From positions 41,640-105,639 of the forward strand of contig JACQUZ010000053.1 in the NCBI GenBank assembly GCA_016210055.1: DNA of 64,000 bases, given 5' to 3'. The translations under genes were made by a program, and so were the position numbers. Of the stretch, positions 23,694 through 35,409 are shown piece by piece (position 1 is the first letter of the stretch; every line of letters begins with the position of its first letter). The notes beneath the pieces are model-generated. The model searched no databases. It saw only the letters and a list, made by a program, of their open reading frames with translations, and had not been told where the DNA came from. This DNA is from Deltaproteobacteria bacterium (GTDB taxonomy: Bacteria; Myxococcota_A; Polyangia; Haliangiales; SHYZ01).

Positions 23694-24986
23694 CTACCAA
23701 GCCACTTGACTGAAGGGGCAGCGCGCACGCTCGGCCGAGCAGTCCCGCGGGGGCATGCAGTTGATCCACTCTGGGCAGTCGGCCGGCTGCTCGCAGCCAC
23801 AACCGCATGAGTTGACGAACGACTTGGTGCCGTCGACGCACATGTAGTCCCCCATCCGAGTGCACTCCTCGAACGACTTAGACAGCCACTTCTTGTTGTA
23901 GTTGTTGTAGTCGCACTCGACTGGGCAGGCGCGCTCGGTGCATGCCACGAAGCCGCTCTCGAGGCAGCTGCATCGGTTGCACCCATCATCGGCGGGGAAG
24001 CTCTCGCCGACCTTGTAACGCCGCCCGTTGTACTCGCAGTACTTCCCTTCCACCACCACGCACGCGCCGTTCTCGCAGGCGGCTGCCTTGCCGGCGCACG
24101 GCTGGGCAATGCAGGCGACCGTGTCGCTGATTGGACAAAGAGGAACGGGGGCGCCTGCCGGCAATGCCATGCACGTGCACGCCGCTCCGACGCAGTAGTT
24201 GTCGAACAGGCGGCAGTCCGTGTCGGCCTTGCACTGCGGTTCCGCAGGCACGCACGCGCACACCTCGGGCGATCCGTCCCACCGGAATCCGGCTAGGCAG
24301 GCCGCGTTCGCGTTGCACTGGCAGATCCCACCGCAGTCCGCGCCGATCCTCGGATCACAGTCATCCGATGGATCGTCGACGCAGGTTCCTTCGCCCGGGC
24401 ACTCAAATCCGGCGATGCCGCCACAGAAGGGCCCGGGCTTCGTGCAGTCCTTGACCACGTCGTCCCGGAAATACCGCACCCGCTGCGGTCTCGGCCGGGG
24501 CCGCGGGAACCGCGCGAGCACGTCCGGCTTGGTGAACGCATCGGTGACCGCGCAGTCCTTCCCCGGCGACGAAAGCGAGGTCGTGATCTTGAGGAGATAC
24601 CCGCTCGCAGAGCGGCGGATGTTTTGAATGGAAGCCTCGTAACCGCCCGTGCTCCTCAAGCCCGCGCTGTAGTAGACGACCCACTCCTTGTCCCAGTTCA
24701 CCTCGGCTGGTGCCGGGTGACCAAAGGTGGCCTCGTAGGCGCGGGGGGTTGTGAGGACCTTGCGCGTCTCGGCCTCCCCAACGCCCTCGGTCACGTCGGA
24801 GAACTCAATGAAAGGAATGTTTAGATGGTCGGCTTTGGGCTCGGTGTCCAGGCTGGCGAGCTGGACCTCGACCTCTTCATCGAGGTCGTCGGGGTCTTCA
24901 ATCGTATTGCAGCCAGCGGCAAGGGAGAGGGAGGCTAGGGCAGGTGCGAGTAATCCAAGCTTGGGAAAAGCGCTTGTTCTCTTCAT
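23694..24986 (-). CDS. Cys-rich lipoprotein with PrcB-like, Kazal-like and VWC-like segments
   Basis: 430 residues from ATG 24986. The signal peptide ends in LSLAAGC (lipobox). Residues about 75-165 resemble the PrcB C-terminal domain (VVYYSAGLRSTGGYEASIQN, then FTKPDVLARF). Then come Cys-rich modules: GPFCGGIAGFECPGEGTC and DCDPRIGADCGGICQC (Kazal-like block), a middle Cys cluster, and CEYNGRRYKVGESFPADDGC with CSC (VWC-like). The tail CGCGCEQPADCPEW and DCSAERARCPFS is shared with the paralogue at 25112-26278. Disulfide-rich and surface exposed; a protease-inhibitor or adhesive role is inferred only. Convergent with the lipoprotein at 22990, with eight bases between stops. Confidence 0.85.
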   Translation of the reverse strand: MKRTSAFPKLGLLAPALASLSLAAGCNTIEDPDDLDEEVEVQLASLDTEPKADHLNIPFIEFSDVTEGVGEAETRKVLTTPRAYEATFGHPAPAEVNWDKEWVVYYSAGLRSTGGYEASIQNIRRSASGYLLKITTSLSSPGKDCAVTDAFTKPDVLARFPRPRPRPQRVRYFRDDVVKDCTKPGPFCGGIAGFECPGEGTCVDDPSDDCDPRIGADCGGICQCNANAACLAGFRWDGSPEVCACVPAEPQCKADTDCRLFDNYCVGAACTCMALPAGAPVPLCPISDTVACIAQPCAGKAAACENGACVVVEGKYCEYNGRRYKVGESFPADDGCNRCSCLESGFVACTERACPVECDYNNYNKKWLSKSFEECTRMGDYMCVDGTKSFVNSCGCGCEQPADCPEWINCMPPRDCSAERARCPFSQVAW

Positions 24987-25111
24987 GCCTGCTCGCAGAG
25001 CAAGCCGCATGCCGAGCGGAGAAGCTACGTAACTACATGAGCTCTCGGCCAGAAACCTTGGATCTCAGGAAGGGGATATCAGAAAACTGAGTAGACCCAG
25101 CGCGATGCGTA

Positions 25112-26278
25112 CTACAGGGCCACCTTGCTGAACGGGCAGCGCAGGCGCTCGGCGCTGCAGTCGGTCGGCGGCTCGCAGTCGATCACCGGCGGGCAATCGG
25201 CCGGCTGCTCGCAGCCGCAGCCGCAAGCGTCGCTGAAGTACGTCGTGCCCTGGATGCAGAAGAAGCGAATGCGCGAGCACTCGTCAACCGAACGTCCGTT
25301 GTACTTCTTGTTAGGATCGTCGTAATTGCAGGCGGGGCAGGCGCGCATGGTGCAAATGACGGTCCCATTCGTCCTGCAAGTGCAGGCATTGCAGCCGTCG
25401 CCAGCCGGGAAGCTGTCCCCGGCCTTATACTTCTTGCTGTCGTACTCACAGGTGACGAAATCGGGTATGCACTGGGCGTTTCCGTCCACGACTTCACAGT
25501 GCGTCCCGCTCATGCAGCGGACGGTGGCGCAAGGATCCGGAAGCGGCACGCAGGCGCAGACCTCTGGGGACGAATCCCAGAAATGACCTTCGACGCACTT
25601 GGCGAGCGCGGTGCACTCGCAGACACCACCGCAATCAGCCCCACCACGCCGCGGATCACAGTCGTCGGTCGGATCATCGACGCAGGTACCGAGGCCTGGG
25701 CAGGGGAACCCCGCAATGCCACCGCAGAACGGCCCCTTTGGCTGGTTGCAATCACGCACCGTGTCGTCCTTGTAGAAGCGGACGTTGCGTGGACGACGAG
25801 TCGGCCGCTTGAACTTCACGAGCACGTCCGGCCTGCTGAATGCCATGGTCACGGGGCATCCAGGTCCAGGGGACTCGAGGGTCGTCGTGACCTTGAGGGT
25901 TACTCCGCTGTGCGTGACGGTGATATTCGAGATCGAGGCGTCGTAGCCGCCCGTGTTCTGGCCCCCCGCGCTGTAGTACACGACCCAATCTGACCGCCAG
26001 TTGACGCCGGCGGGTGCCGGGTGGCCAAAGTATGCCCGGTACTGCGCCGCGGTCGTGAACAGCTTGCGGGCCTCGGACCCTGGGGCGCTGGAGGTATCGT
26101 CGGAGAACTCAGTGAACGCGATGTCGGCATGGTCCGCCTTGGCTTCGTTGTCGCCCGAGGAGACGATCTCCTCTGAGAGAACATCTTCGCTCTCGACGGC
26201 GCAGGCCGAGAGAGAGAGGGATGCCGCGGCGGATACGAGTAATACGAGTTGTTTGGAGAGTTGGTTTATTGGCTTCAT
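25112..26278 (-). CDS. Cys-rich lipoprotein, paralogue of the neighbour at 23694
   Basis: 388 residues from ATG 26278. Signal peptide with LSLSAC lipobox. Same order as the downstream gene: a PrcB-like segment (VVYYSAGGQNTGGYDASISN), GPFCGGIAGFPCPGLGTC, DCDPRRGGADCGGVCEC, a shorter middle cluster, a VWC-like CEYDSKKYKAGDSFPAGDGC, and the tail CGCGCEQPADCPPV with DCSAERLRCPFS. The middle Cys cluster is about 40 residues shorter than in the neighbour. The pair are 125 bases apart and both on the minus strand, so they arose by tandem duplication and may be co-transcribed. The reading frame is open upstream of 26278, but the residues there lack signal character. Confidence 0.85.
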   Translation of the reverse strand: MKPINQLSKQLVLLVSAAASLSLSACAVESEDVLSEEIVSSGDNEAKADHADIAFTEFSDDTSSAPGSEARKLFTTAAQYRAYFGHPAPAGVNWRSDWVVYYSAGGQNTGGYDASISNITVTHSGVTLKVTTTLESPGPGCPVTMAFSRPDVLVKFKRPTRRPRNVRFYKDDTVRDCNQPKGPFCGGIAGFPCPGLGTCVDDPTDDCDPRRGGADCGGVCECTALAKCVEGHFWDSSPEVCACVPLPDPCATVRCMSGTHCEVVDGNAQCIPDFVTCEYDSKKYKAGDSFPAGDGCNACTCRTNGTVICTMRACPACNYDDPNKKYNGRSVDECSRIRFFCIQGTTYFSDACGCGCEQPADCPPVIDCEPPTDCSAERLRCPFSKVAL

Positions 26279-26574
26279 GCCCGTGGGCGCCTGGCAATGC
26301 TCATGCCACTCGTTTTCCCGCGCGCTGCACCTCGGGAAATGCGCGAATTCACGCACCCGAGCCTCAAATATCTGAAATCCCTGATCTTGCAAAGCGGCTA
26401 CTCTAGCAGCCACCACGTGCCAAGTCGTCGCGTGGCGATCCGTGGCCCGCCCCTTCCGACGTCACGCAAAAACGGCGCGCAACTGAGGGACACGCGCACC
26501 GCGATCTGGTATACCAGCGTGCCGAATACACGCGCGAGGCAGCGCGCAAGCCAACCAAAGGTCCCAATTCCTCC

Positions 26575-29208
<2,634 letters not shown>

Positions 29209-29210
29209 CC

Positions 29211-30494
29211 ATGGCTGGAAATCAATCCATCAAGCTCTTTGAGCAAGCGCAGAGGCTCCTTCCGGGCGGGGTCAACTCACCCGTTCGAGCCTTTCGAGGC
29301 GTGGGCGGCGATCCTCTTTTCCTTGCTCGCGGCAAGGGGGCCCGCGTTTGGGACGCCGACGGCCGAGAGTACATTGACTACGTGGGCTCGTGGGGCCCGC
29401 TCATCGTGGGGCACGCGCATCCCGAGGTCCTCGAGGCGATTCGGCTAGCAGCCGAGAGCGGTACCACGTTCGGCGCACCGACCGAGCTCGAGGTTCGTTT
29501 CGCAGAAGCTGTCCGGTCCGCGGTGCCGTCCTTGGAGCTTCTCCGTTGCGTGTCGAGCGGCACCGAGGCCACCATGAGCGCCCTCCGCCTCGCCCGTGGG
29601 TTCACGGGTCGGCATAAGATCATCAAGGTCGACGGCGCCTACCACGGCCACGCAGACTTTCTTCTTGCCCAGGCTGGCTCGGGCGCCGCCACCTTGGGAA
29701 TCCCGGGTTCGGCGGGAGTTCCCCCGTCGGCAGCTCAGGACACGATCGTCATCCCTTGGAATGATGAAGAGGCGCTCCGCGAGGCTTTTTCTGCTCACCC
29801 TCGCCAGATCGCCGCTGTCATCGTCGAACCAATCCCGGGCAACATGGGCGTGGTACCACCGAAGCTCGGGTACCTCCACGCGGTTCGTGAGGTCACCCGC
29901 CAGGATGGCGCGCTGCTCATTTTCGACGAAGTCATTACTGGTTTTCGCGTTGCGCTGGGCGGTGCGCAGGCGCTCTTTGGCATCAAGCCGGACCTCACCT
30001 GCCTTGGCAAAATCATCGGCGGTGGGCTCCCTGCCGCCTGTTTTGGCGGGCGCAAGGACATCATGGAGAAGCTCGCACCGCTCGGCCCCGTGTACCAGGC
30101 GGGGACTTTGAGTGGCAACCCGCTCGCCATGGCCGCAGGGGCTAAGACGCTCGAAATCCTATCGCGCCCAGGCACGTACGAGCGCCTCGAGAAGCTCTCG
30201 GTACGCCTGGAACATGGGCTGCGCGAAGCTGCTCTCTCGGCAAGCGTCCCGACGAAGCTCCACCGCGTGGGCTCAATGCTCACGGCGTTCTTCACTGATA
30301 CCGAGGTGACCGACTACACCTCTGCCAAGAAATCGGACACCGTCCGCTACGGACACTTTTTCCGGGGCATGCTCTCACGTGGCGTGTACCTTGCGCCCTC
30401 CCAGTTCGAAGCTGCTTTTGTCTCCCTGGCGCACTCCGAGGCGGACATCGACAAGACCGTTGAGGCTGCCGCCGACTCAATGAGGGCCAAATGA
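29211..30494 (+). CDS. hemL: Glutamate-1-semialdehyde 2,1-aminomutase
   Basis: 427 residues, class III PLP-dependent enzyme making 5-aminolevulinate from glutamate-1-semialdehyde in tetrapyrrole synthesis. The PLP Lys is Lys267 in [17 protein letters not shown]. The FDEVITGFR motif (Asp binds the pyridine nitrogen), [11 protein letters not shown] and [13 protein letters not shown] are all present and specific for HemL over ordinary aminotransferases. Full length. Two bases separate it from gyrA and its stop overlaps the next start by four bases. Confidence 0.97.
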   Translation: MAGNQSIKLFEQAQRLLPGGVNSPVRAFRGVGGDPLFLARGKGARVWDADGREYIDYVGSWGPLIVGHAHPEVLEAIRLAAESGTTFGAPTELEVRFAEAVRSAVPSLELLRCVSSGTEATMSALRLARGFTGRHKIIKVDGAYHGHADFLLAQAGSGAATLGIPGSAGVPPSAAQDTIVIPWNDEEALREAFSAHPRQIAAVIVEPIPGNMGVVPPKLGYLHAVREVTRQDGALLIFDEVITGFRVALGGAQALFGIKPDLTCLGKIIGGGLPAACFGGRKDIMEKLAPLGPVYQAGTLSGNPLAMAAGAKTLEILSRPGTYERLEKLSVRLEHGLREAALSASVPTKLHRVGSMLTAFFTDTEVTDYTSAKKSDTVRYGHFFRGMLSRGVYLAPSQFEAAFVSLAHSEADIDKTVEAAADSMRAK

Positions 30495-31363
30495 ACTTGC
30501 GCCTCTTGCAGTACCGCGATCCCGCTGCGGTTACTATTGGACTAGGGCAGCTCCGACGCCAGGGACTGACCCCGAGGGGGGTCATTTTCATAGCTCTAGA
30601 TCCTCGTGGCGAGACGCATATCGCCGTGTTGGAGGACTTCGAAGAGGTCACCAAGATCCGGGTTGGCGACAAGCTCTCCCTTCAGCCACCGTGGGCTGGA
30701 CGGTTCTACTACTTCGACTCCATTCACCGCCTCCCCCCAGGTGGCGTTCTCTGGAACGGAGACCGTCGGCTTTCGCAACCGGGGAGCGCGTCGGAGGTGG
30801 CGTGCGGCCTTGCCGACTGGATCAAGGGCAATGGTGCCAAGAACGTGTTCCTTGGCTGCGCACCTCACCAGCCAGGCGCATGGCATGCAAAGGATGATCG
30901 GAACCCGGCAGTGGCGCTGCATGATCGTGGGTTCGTCGACGTGGTCACCACTGCCACCGGCCTTCTGGCCCGTCGAATCGGGGAGCCGATGCTCTACCAC
31001 CAGCCCTACGCGACCCTCATCGCCAGGAGTCCGCTCGAGGGTTGGGCTCCTGTTTTCGAGAGCCCCCTGGGCAACATCCTATTATTGGAGCGGCGCGTGC
31101 TCGGAAATCGCCTGGTGCTAACCTGTGAACGGGGCCTGGTCGAGGTGGAGGTGGGCGGGTTACCGAAGATTCAAGAAACCGCAAAGGTCGAGCTCGCCAG
31201 TGGCTTTGGGGTTGTCGGAAGGGTGGACGGAGGCGCCTTTGCCGTCACCTGCGGCACGAAGGAGCCCTGGGGTCTCGCAGATGTGCAGCCGGCTCTCCTC
31301 GTAGGGGCTCGGGGGGATACGCTCCGGGATCTTGCTCTGTCCCTGAGCAAACCGTCACCCTAG
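30491..31363 (+). CDS. Unknown conserved-looking protein
   Basis: 290 residues starting with ATG that overlaps the hemL stop. It is co-translated with hemL and lies ahead of the ATP synthase Fo genes. No signal peptide or membrane helix. The N-terminal third has a short beta-rich start ([20 protein letters not shown]), then [21 protein letters not shown]. The centre has [23 protein letters not shown], and the C-terminal third is beta-rich ([19 protein letters not shown]). Cys and His residues near [12 protein letters not shown] might form a site. I do not recognise the family; function unknown. Confidence 0.7.
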   Translation: MNLRLLQYRDPAAVTIGLGQLRRQGLTPRGVIFIALDPRGETHIAVLEDFEEVTKIRVGDKLSLQPPWAGRFYYFDSIHRLPPGGVLWNGDRRLSQPGSASEVACGLADWIKGNGAKNVFLGCAPHQPGAWHAKDDRNPAVALHDRGFVDVVTTATGLLARRIGEPMLYHQPYATLIARSPLEGWAPVFESPLGNILLLERRVLGNRLVLTCERGLVEVEVGGLPKIQETAKVELASGFGVVGRVDGGAFAVTCGTKEPWGLADVQPALLVGARGDTLRDLALSLSKPSP

Positions 31364-31378
31364 CGGCTGCCTTTTTCA

Positions 31379-31407
31379 TTGACGCAATTATTTCAGCGTG
31401 CTAGCAC
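31379..31407 (+). promoter_or_regulatory. Candidate promoter upstream of the ATP synthase Fo genes
   Basis: TTGACG at 31379-31384, 17 bases, then TAGCAC at 31402-31407, preceded by TG and one base as in extended -10 promoters. Start codon TTG 31417 is 10 bases after the -10 box, so the ATG at 31474 may be the real start. Confidence 0.4.
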
Positions 31408-31416
31408 ACACGCGGC

Positions 31417-31668
31417 TTGAATGCAGGAGGAAAGAGGGAGCCCAAAGCGCGCGCCTTTTTCAAGGCCGCCAGGATGGCATCCGTGGGCTTGGAAATGGGC
31501 ATCGCGGTGGCGCTTGGCTGGGCGGTCGGCAGCTGGCTCGACTCGAAGCTTCACACAACGCCCTGGCTCATGCTTCTCTTCCTCTTGTTCGGGGTAGTGG
31601 CGGGTTTCAAGGGACTTTACGCAGCGGCTCGTGAAGCGATGCACGACGGGAAGAAATCCAAGGATTAG
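31417..31668 (+). CDS. atpZ: AtpZ-like ATP synthase accessory membrane protein
   Basis: 83 residues, two membrane helices (about 21-42 and 46-68) joined by a short DSKLHTTP loop, ending in a basic tail. The position immediately ahead of atpI-atpB-atpE and the two-helix hairpin fit AtpZ/AtpI, which help c-ring assembly and cation supply. The track start is TTG 31417, which places an AGGAGG inside the gene; the ATG at 31474 (MASVGLEMG) would give a shorter 64-residue hairpin protein. Both keep the helices. It is followed by the next gene after eight bases. Confidence 0.75.
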   Translation: MNAGGKREPKARAFFKAARMASVGLEMGIAVALGWAVGSWLDSKLHTTPWLMLLFLLFGVVAGFKGLYAAAREAMHDGKKSKD

Positions 31669-31676
31669 ACGTCACC

Positions 31677-32069
31677 ATGGATCCCAAGCACCTAGACGCC
31701 ATTGAGCGCTGGAACCTATTCATCGCGGCGCTTCTCATCCTCGCCGGAGTGCTTTTCTTCGACATGCCAGTCGCGTTGGGGTTTACCCTGGGCGCCTCCC
31801 TCTCATGCGCGAATTTCTATGCGATCCACAGGCTGATGAAGAAATCGATGAGTGCTACCGGGACCAAGCGGGCCAAGTTGCAGGGGCTCCTCATGGCCAA
31901 GATGGGAGTGCTCATGTTCCTCATCTTCCTGGCGATCAAGTATCTTCCAATCCACCCAATTGCGCTTGCAGTGGGGTTGTCCGTGTTCCTGCTGTCGATA
32001 GCGGCCGAGTCGATTCGATTCGCCCTCGGACAAAGAGCGCCCCAAGGCCAAACCCAGCGGGAACAGTGA
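31677..32069 (+). CDS. atpI: ATP synthase subunit I-like protein
   Basis: 130 residues with four predicted membrane helices (about 13-32, 33-50, 70-88 and 93-113) and a basic N-terminus, ending in a short basic/polar tail (GQRAPQGQTQREQ). Matches the AtpI family expected between AtpZ and subunit a. AtpI proteins assist assembly of the c-ring; the sequence family is poorly conserved, so the call rests on helix pattern and position. Confidence 0.75.
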   Translation: MDPKHLDAIERWNLFIAALLILAGVLFFDMPVALGFTLGASLSCANFYAIHRLMKKSMSATGTKRAKLQGLLMAKMGVLMFLIFLAIKYLPIHPIALAVGLSVFLLSIAAESIRFALGQRAPQGQTQREQ

Positions 32070-32105
32070 CCACCGAGAAAACAGCGAGACAGCAAGAGAA
32101 AAACG

Positions 32106-32906
32106 ATGGGCGAGCATAGTACCTGGTTCGATTTCCTGAACGCGCTCCCTGGTTGGCGAGACCTCCAGCATGTTCTCGAGCACCAGCTCGGCAGAGGGGA
32201 AGGGGCGGCCAATCCATGGAAGTTCGCCATGTTCGACCAGACCCACTTCACCCTCGCCCACGTGCTCGGGCTTCTGGTCGTCGCGCTGTTCCTCATCTTC
32301 GGGGCGATTGCTTACAGACGTGGAGTCACAGGCGGAGTGCAGAAGGCGATCGTGCCCCCTCCAAAGTTTAACGTCCGCAATCTCTTCGAGATGTTCACGG
32401 ACGCCGTGCTTTCCATCGCAGAAGGGGTGATGGGGAAGAAAAGCGCCGCCAAGTACCTGCCCTTGATCGGTTCCTTGGCGCTCGTCATCTTCTTTTGCAA
32501 CTCACTCGCACTCATTCCCGGGTTCACTCCTCCAACGGACACGCTAAAGACCAACCTGGCGCTCGCCGTTGTCGTGTTCCTGGCGACCCACTATTTCGGG
32601 GTCAAGGAGCATGGGCTCGCATACTTCAAGCACTTCATGGGGCCCATTTGGTGGCTAGCGCCGCTCATGCTCCCCATCGAGCTCATCAGCCACATCGCAC
32701 GCCCTGCTTCCCTTTCGCTCCGGCTCATGGGGAACATGGCCTCGGATCACAAGGTTGTGGCGGCTTTCTTCACGCTCGTGCCGCTCCTTGTCCCGGTGCC
32801 ATTCTTGGTTCTTGGATTGCTCGTTGTGGTTGTGCAGACGTTGGTCTTTTGCTTGCTTTCGATGGTTTATATCTCGATGGCGGTCGCCCACGAGGACCAT
32901 CACTGA
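32106..32906 (+). CDS. atpB: ATP synthase Fo subunit a
   Basis: 266 residues, integral membrane stator of the proton or Na+ channel. The essential Arg is Arg206 in SLSLRLMGNMASDHKV; PLMLPIELISHIARPA precedes it, as in the family. The N-terminal region has a conserved His/Phe-rich start (DQTHFTLAHVLG). About six hydrophobic helices are seen. It ends 32 bases before atpE. Subunits b, delta, alpha, gamma, beta and epsilon are not in the window, so Fo and F1 genes are split. Confidence 0.95.
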   Translation: MGEHSTWFDFLNALPGWRDLQHVLEHQLGRGEGAANPWKFAMFDQTHFTLAHVLGLLVVALFLIFGAIAYRRGVTGGVQKAIVPPPKFNVRNLFEMFTDAVLSIAEGVMGKKSAAKYLPLIGSLALVIFFCNSLALIPGFTPPTDTLKTNLALAVVVFLATHYFGVKEHGLAYFKHFMGPIWWLAPLMLPIELISHIARPASLSLRLMGNMASDHKVVAAFFTLVPLLVPVPFLVLGLLVVVVQTLVFCLLSMVYISMAVAHEDHH

Positions 32907-32938
32907 GAGAACATGGGATTAAGAAAGGAGATCTTGAA

Positions 32939-33289
32939 ATGAATCGCAAGAAGTTCTTCCTCAGCCTGCTCTGCGGCATGGCCGTCCTCGCGGTCTCGGC
33001 GGTCGCTTTCGCCCAGGAAGCCATGGATTCGGCCACTGCGCAGGCCGTGGCACGCTCCGACATGAATAAGTGGATCGCGCTCGCCGCCGGCATCGGGATC
33101 GCCATTGCGGCTTTCGGCGGTGCCCTCGGCCAGGGGCGTGCGGCCGCCGCAGCGCTTGGCGGTATTGCCCGTAATCCAGGGGCGGCAGACAAGATGTTCA
33201 CCCCCATGATTCTCGGCCTGGCGCTGATCGAGTCGCTCGTCATTTATGCGTTGATCATCGCCTTCCTCCTCGTGGGCAAGATCGCCTGA
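32939..33289 (+). CDS. atpE: ATP synthase Fo subunit c with N-terminal signal-like segment
   Basis: 116 residues. The ring-forming hairpin covers about 45-116, and the ion-binding carboxylate is Glu98 in LALIESLVIY. Residues 1-25 (MNRKKFFLSLLCGMAVLAVS and AVAFAQ) look like a cleavable signal peptide, an unusual extra. Gln65, Glu98, Ser99 and Tyr103 match the spacing of Gln32, Glu65, Ser66 and Tyr70 of the Na+-binding Ilyobacter c subunit. Thr67 there is Leu100 here. Preceded by AAGGAG at 32925-32930, eight bases before ATG 32939, a strong site suited to a highly expressed subunit. Confidence 0.95.
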   Translation: MNRKKFFLSLLCGMAVLAVSAVAFAQEAMDSATAQAVARSDMNKWIALAAGIGIAIAAFGGALGQGRAAAAALGGIARNPGAADKMFTPMILGLALIESLVIYALIIAFLLVGKIA

Positions 33290-33327
33290 TCCTGTTCCCA
33301 TCGCGCTTCCTCTGCTATAAGGCCAAC

Positions 33328-35400
33328 ATGCGCAAGCACATTTTCCTTGCAGCACTGGTCGTGCTGGGTCAGGTATCGTGCGCCAAGAGCGTCACGGCGC
33401 CCCGAGCACCCGAGCCAAAGCCCATGCCCGAAGCCATTCCAGAGCCCGCGAGCACACCAGTATCCACTCCGCCCGTTGCCCGAAAGCCAGAAGACGAGTT
33501 CCAGGCCGAATGCCGCCAGAACGTAGCCGCGGCCAAAGAGCTCCTGGGCCGAATCCTGACGCCGAGCGAAACGCGCGCTCTAGAGAACACCCTGGTCCCT
33601 TACAACCACCTCCTGGTGCACGTTCAAAACGCCATGGCCAAGTCCGGGCTCTATGCCAACGTGCATCCAGACGAGGCCATGCGCACCGCCGCAGAGACCT
33701 GCGAGCGTGAGGTATCCGCCTTCGTTACCGACCTGAAGATGAACCGCCCGCTCTACGAAGCTTTGGCATCGCTCGACCTGTCTAAGCTCGATGCAGATGC
33801 CCGGCGGTTTGTTGAACGGACGCTCCGCGATTTCCGTCGGGCAGGCGTCGACAAGGACGAAGCCACCCGCCAGAGGCTCAAGGAGATCGAAGACAAGCTA
33901 GTCGAAGTGGGACAGGCCTTCGACAAGAACATCCGCAACGACGTCCGCTCGGTGAAGCTCGACCCCGCGGATCTCGAAGGCCTTCCCGAGGATTACAAAA
34001 AGGCTCACCCACCGGGTCCGGACGGCAAGGTCACCGTCAATACCGACTATCCCGACTACATTCCGTTTCGCACCTATTCCAAGAGCGCCCAGGCTCGTCT
34101 TGCCACGTTCAAGGCCTTCACGACTAGGGGCTATCCGGCGAACGCAGAGGTGCTGAAGCAGATATTCGCCCTCCGCAAGGAAAAGGCCAAGCTCCTCGGG
34201 TATGCGACGTACGCCGACTATGCCACCGAGGACAAGATGGTGAAGTCGGCGAAGAACGTGCTCGACTTCATCGACAAGATCTCGAAGGCGGCCGATCCGC
34301 GTGCAAAGAAGGACGCGGCCCTCCTCCTCGCGCGCAAGAAGAAAGAGATCCCGGGCGCACGCACGATCGATCAGTCGGAGTCCTACTACTACGAAGAGCT
34401 CGTCAGGCGAGAGAAGTTCAAGTTCGACTCCCAGGAGGTGCGCCCCTACTTCGAGTTCGCCCAAGTACGTGACGGCCTTCTCACAATTACGTCGAAGCTC
34501 TTTGGAGTCGAGTACAAGGCAGTCGAGGACGAGGGCGCCTGGCATCCCGACGTCTATGTCTATGAAGTGTTCCAGGACAACCAGAAGCTCGGCCGCATCT
34601 ACTTGGACATGCATCCGCGTGATGGGAAGTACAAGCACGCCGCTCAGTTCACCCTCGTGGATGGAGTCGAGGGACTCCAGCTCCCCGAGGGCGTGCTCGT
34701 CTGCAACTTCCCGAATCCGAAGAAAACAGACGGTCCGGCGCTCATGGAACACCACGACGTGGTGACCATGTTCCACGAGTTCGGCCACCTCATGCACCAT
34801 GTCCTTGCGGGACGGCAGAAGTGGATTTACTTCTCGGGCGTAGCGACCGAGTGGGATTTCGTCGAGGCTCCGTCACAAATGCTGGAGGAGTGGGCGTGGG
34901 ACACGAGCACGCTTCAGCTCTTCGCCAAGCACTACGAGACGAAGCAGCCGATCCCAGCGGAGCTGGTCAAGCGCATGCGGACCGCCAGCGAGTTCGGCAA
35001 GGGAACACAGGCGCGCCACCAGATGTTTTACGCGTCCATGTCCGTGCAGTATCACCTGGCCGCGCACCCCGAGAAGATCGACCTGCAGACGCTCATGACG
35101 GAACTCCAGACCAAGTACAGCCCATATCAGTACGTACCCGAAACCCACATGTACTCGAGCTTCGGTCACTTGAACGGCTACGCATCCAACTACTACACGT
35201 ACATGTGGTCCCTGGTGATCGCCAAGGACCTGTTTTCGGCCTTCGAAAAGAGCGGGCTTCTCGACGAGGCGACGGCGCGGAAGTACCGAGATAAGGTTCT
35301 CGCGCCGGGTGGCTCCCAGGATGCAGCCGATCTGGTGAAGAGCTTCCTCGGTCGTGAGTACAGCTTCGACTCGTTCAAGAAGTGGCTGGACAGGACCTAA
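33328..35400 (+). CDS. M3-family oligopeptidase, exported
   Basis: 690 residues, thimet oligopeptidase-like zinc metallopeptidase. The zinc motif is HEFGH (His483, Glu484, His487), and the third ligand is likely Glu513 in FVEAPSQMLEEW. A hydrophobic N-terminus ending in QVSCAK suggests a signal peptide, possibly lipoprotein, then a Pro-rich linker (about 23-50). The helical N-terminal half forms the M3 lid. M3 enzymes cut short peptides; export implies periplasmic peptide turnover. Convergent with the sigma-54 regulator, nine bases apart. Confidence 0.92.
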   Translation: MRKHIFLAALVVLGQVSCAKSVTAPRAPEPKPMPEAIPEPASTPVSTPPVARKPEDEFQAECRQNVAAAKELLGRILTPSETRALENTLVPYNHLLVHVQNAMAKSGLYANVHPDEAMRTAAETCEREVSAFVTDLKMNRPLYEALASLDLSKLDADARRFVERTLRDFRRAGVDKDEATRQRLKEIEDKLVEVGQAFDKNIRNDVRSVKLDPADLEGLPEDYKKAHPPGPDGKVTVNTDYPDYIPFRTYSKSAQARLATFKAFTTRGYPANAEVLKQIFALRKEKAKLLGYATYADYATEDKMVKSAKNVLDFIDKISKAADPRAKKDAALLLARKKKEIPGARTIDQSESYYYEELVRREKFKFDSQEVRPYFEFAQVRDGLLTITSKLFGVEYKAVEDEGAWHPDVYVYEVFQDNQKLGRIYLDMHPRDGKYKHAAQFTLVDGVEGLQLPEGVLVCNFPNPKKTDGPALMEHHDVVTMFHEFGHLMHHVLAGRQKWIYFSGVATEWDFVEAPSQMLEEWAWDTSTLQLFAKHYETKQPIPAELVKRMRTASEFGKGTQARHQMFYASMSVQYHLAAHPEKIDLQTLMTELQTKYSPYQYVPETHMYSSFGHLNGYASNYYTYMWSLVIAKDLFSAFEKSGLLDEATARKYRDKVLAPGGSQDAADLVKSFLGREYSFDSFKKWLDRT

Positions 35401-35409
35401 TACCCCGCC

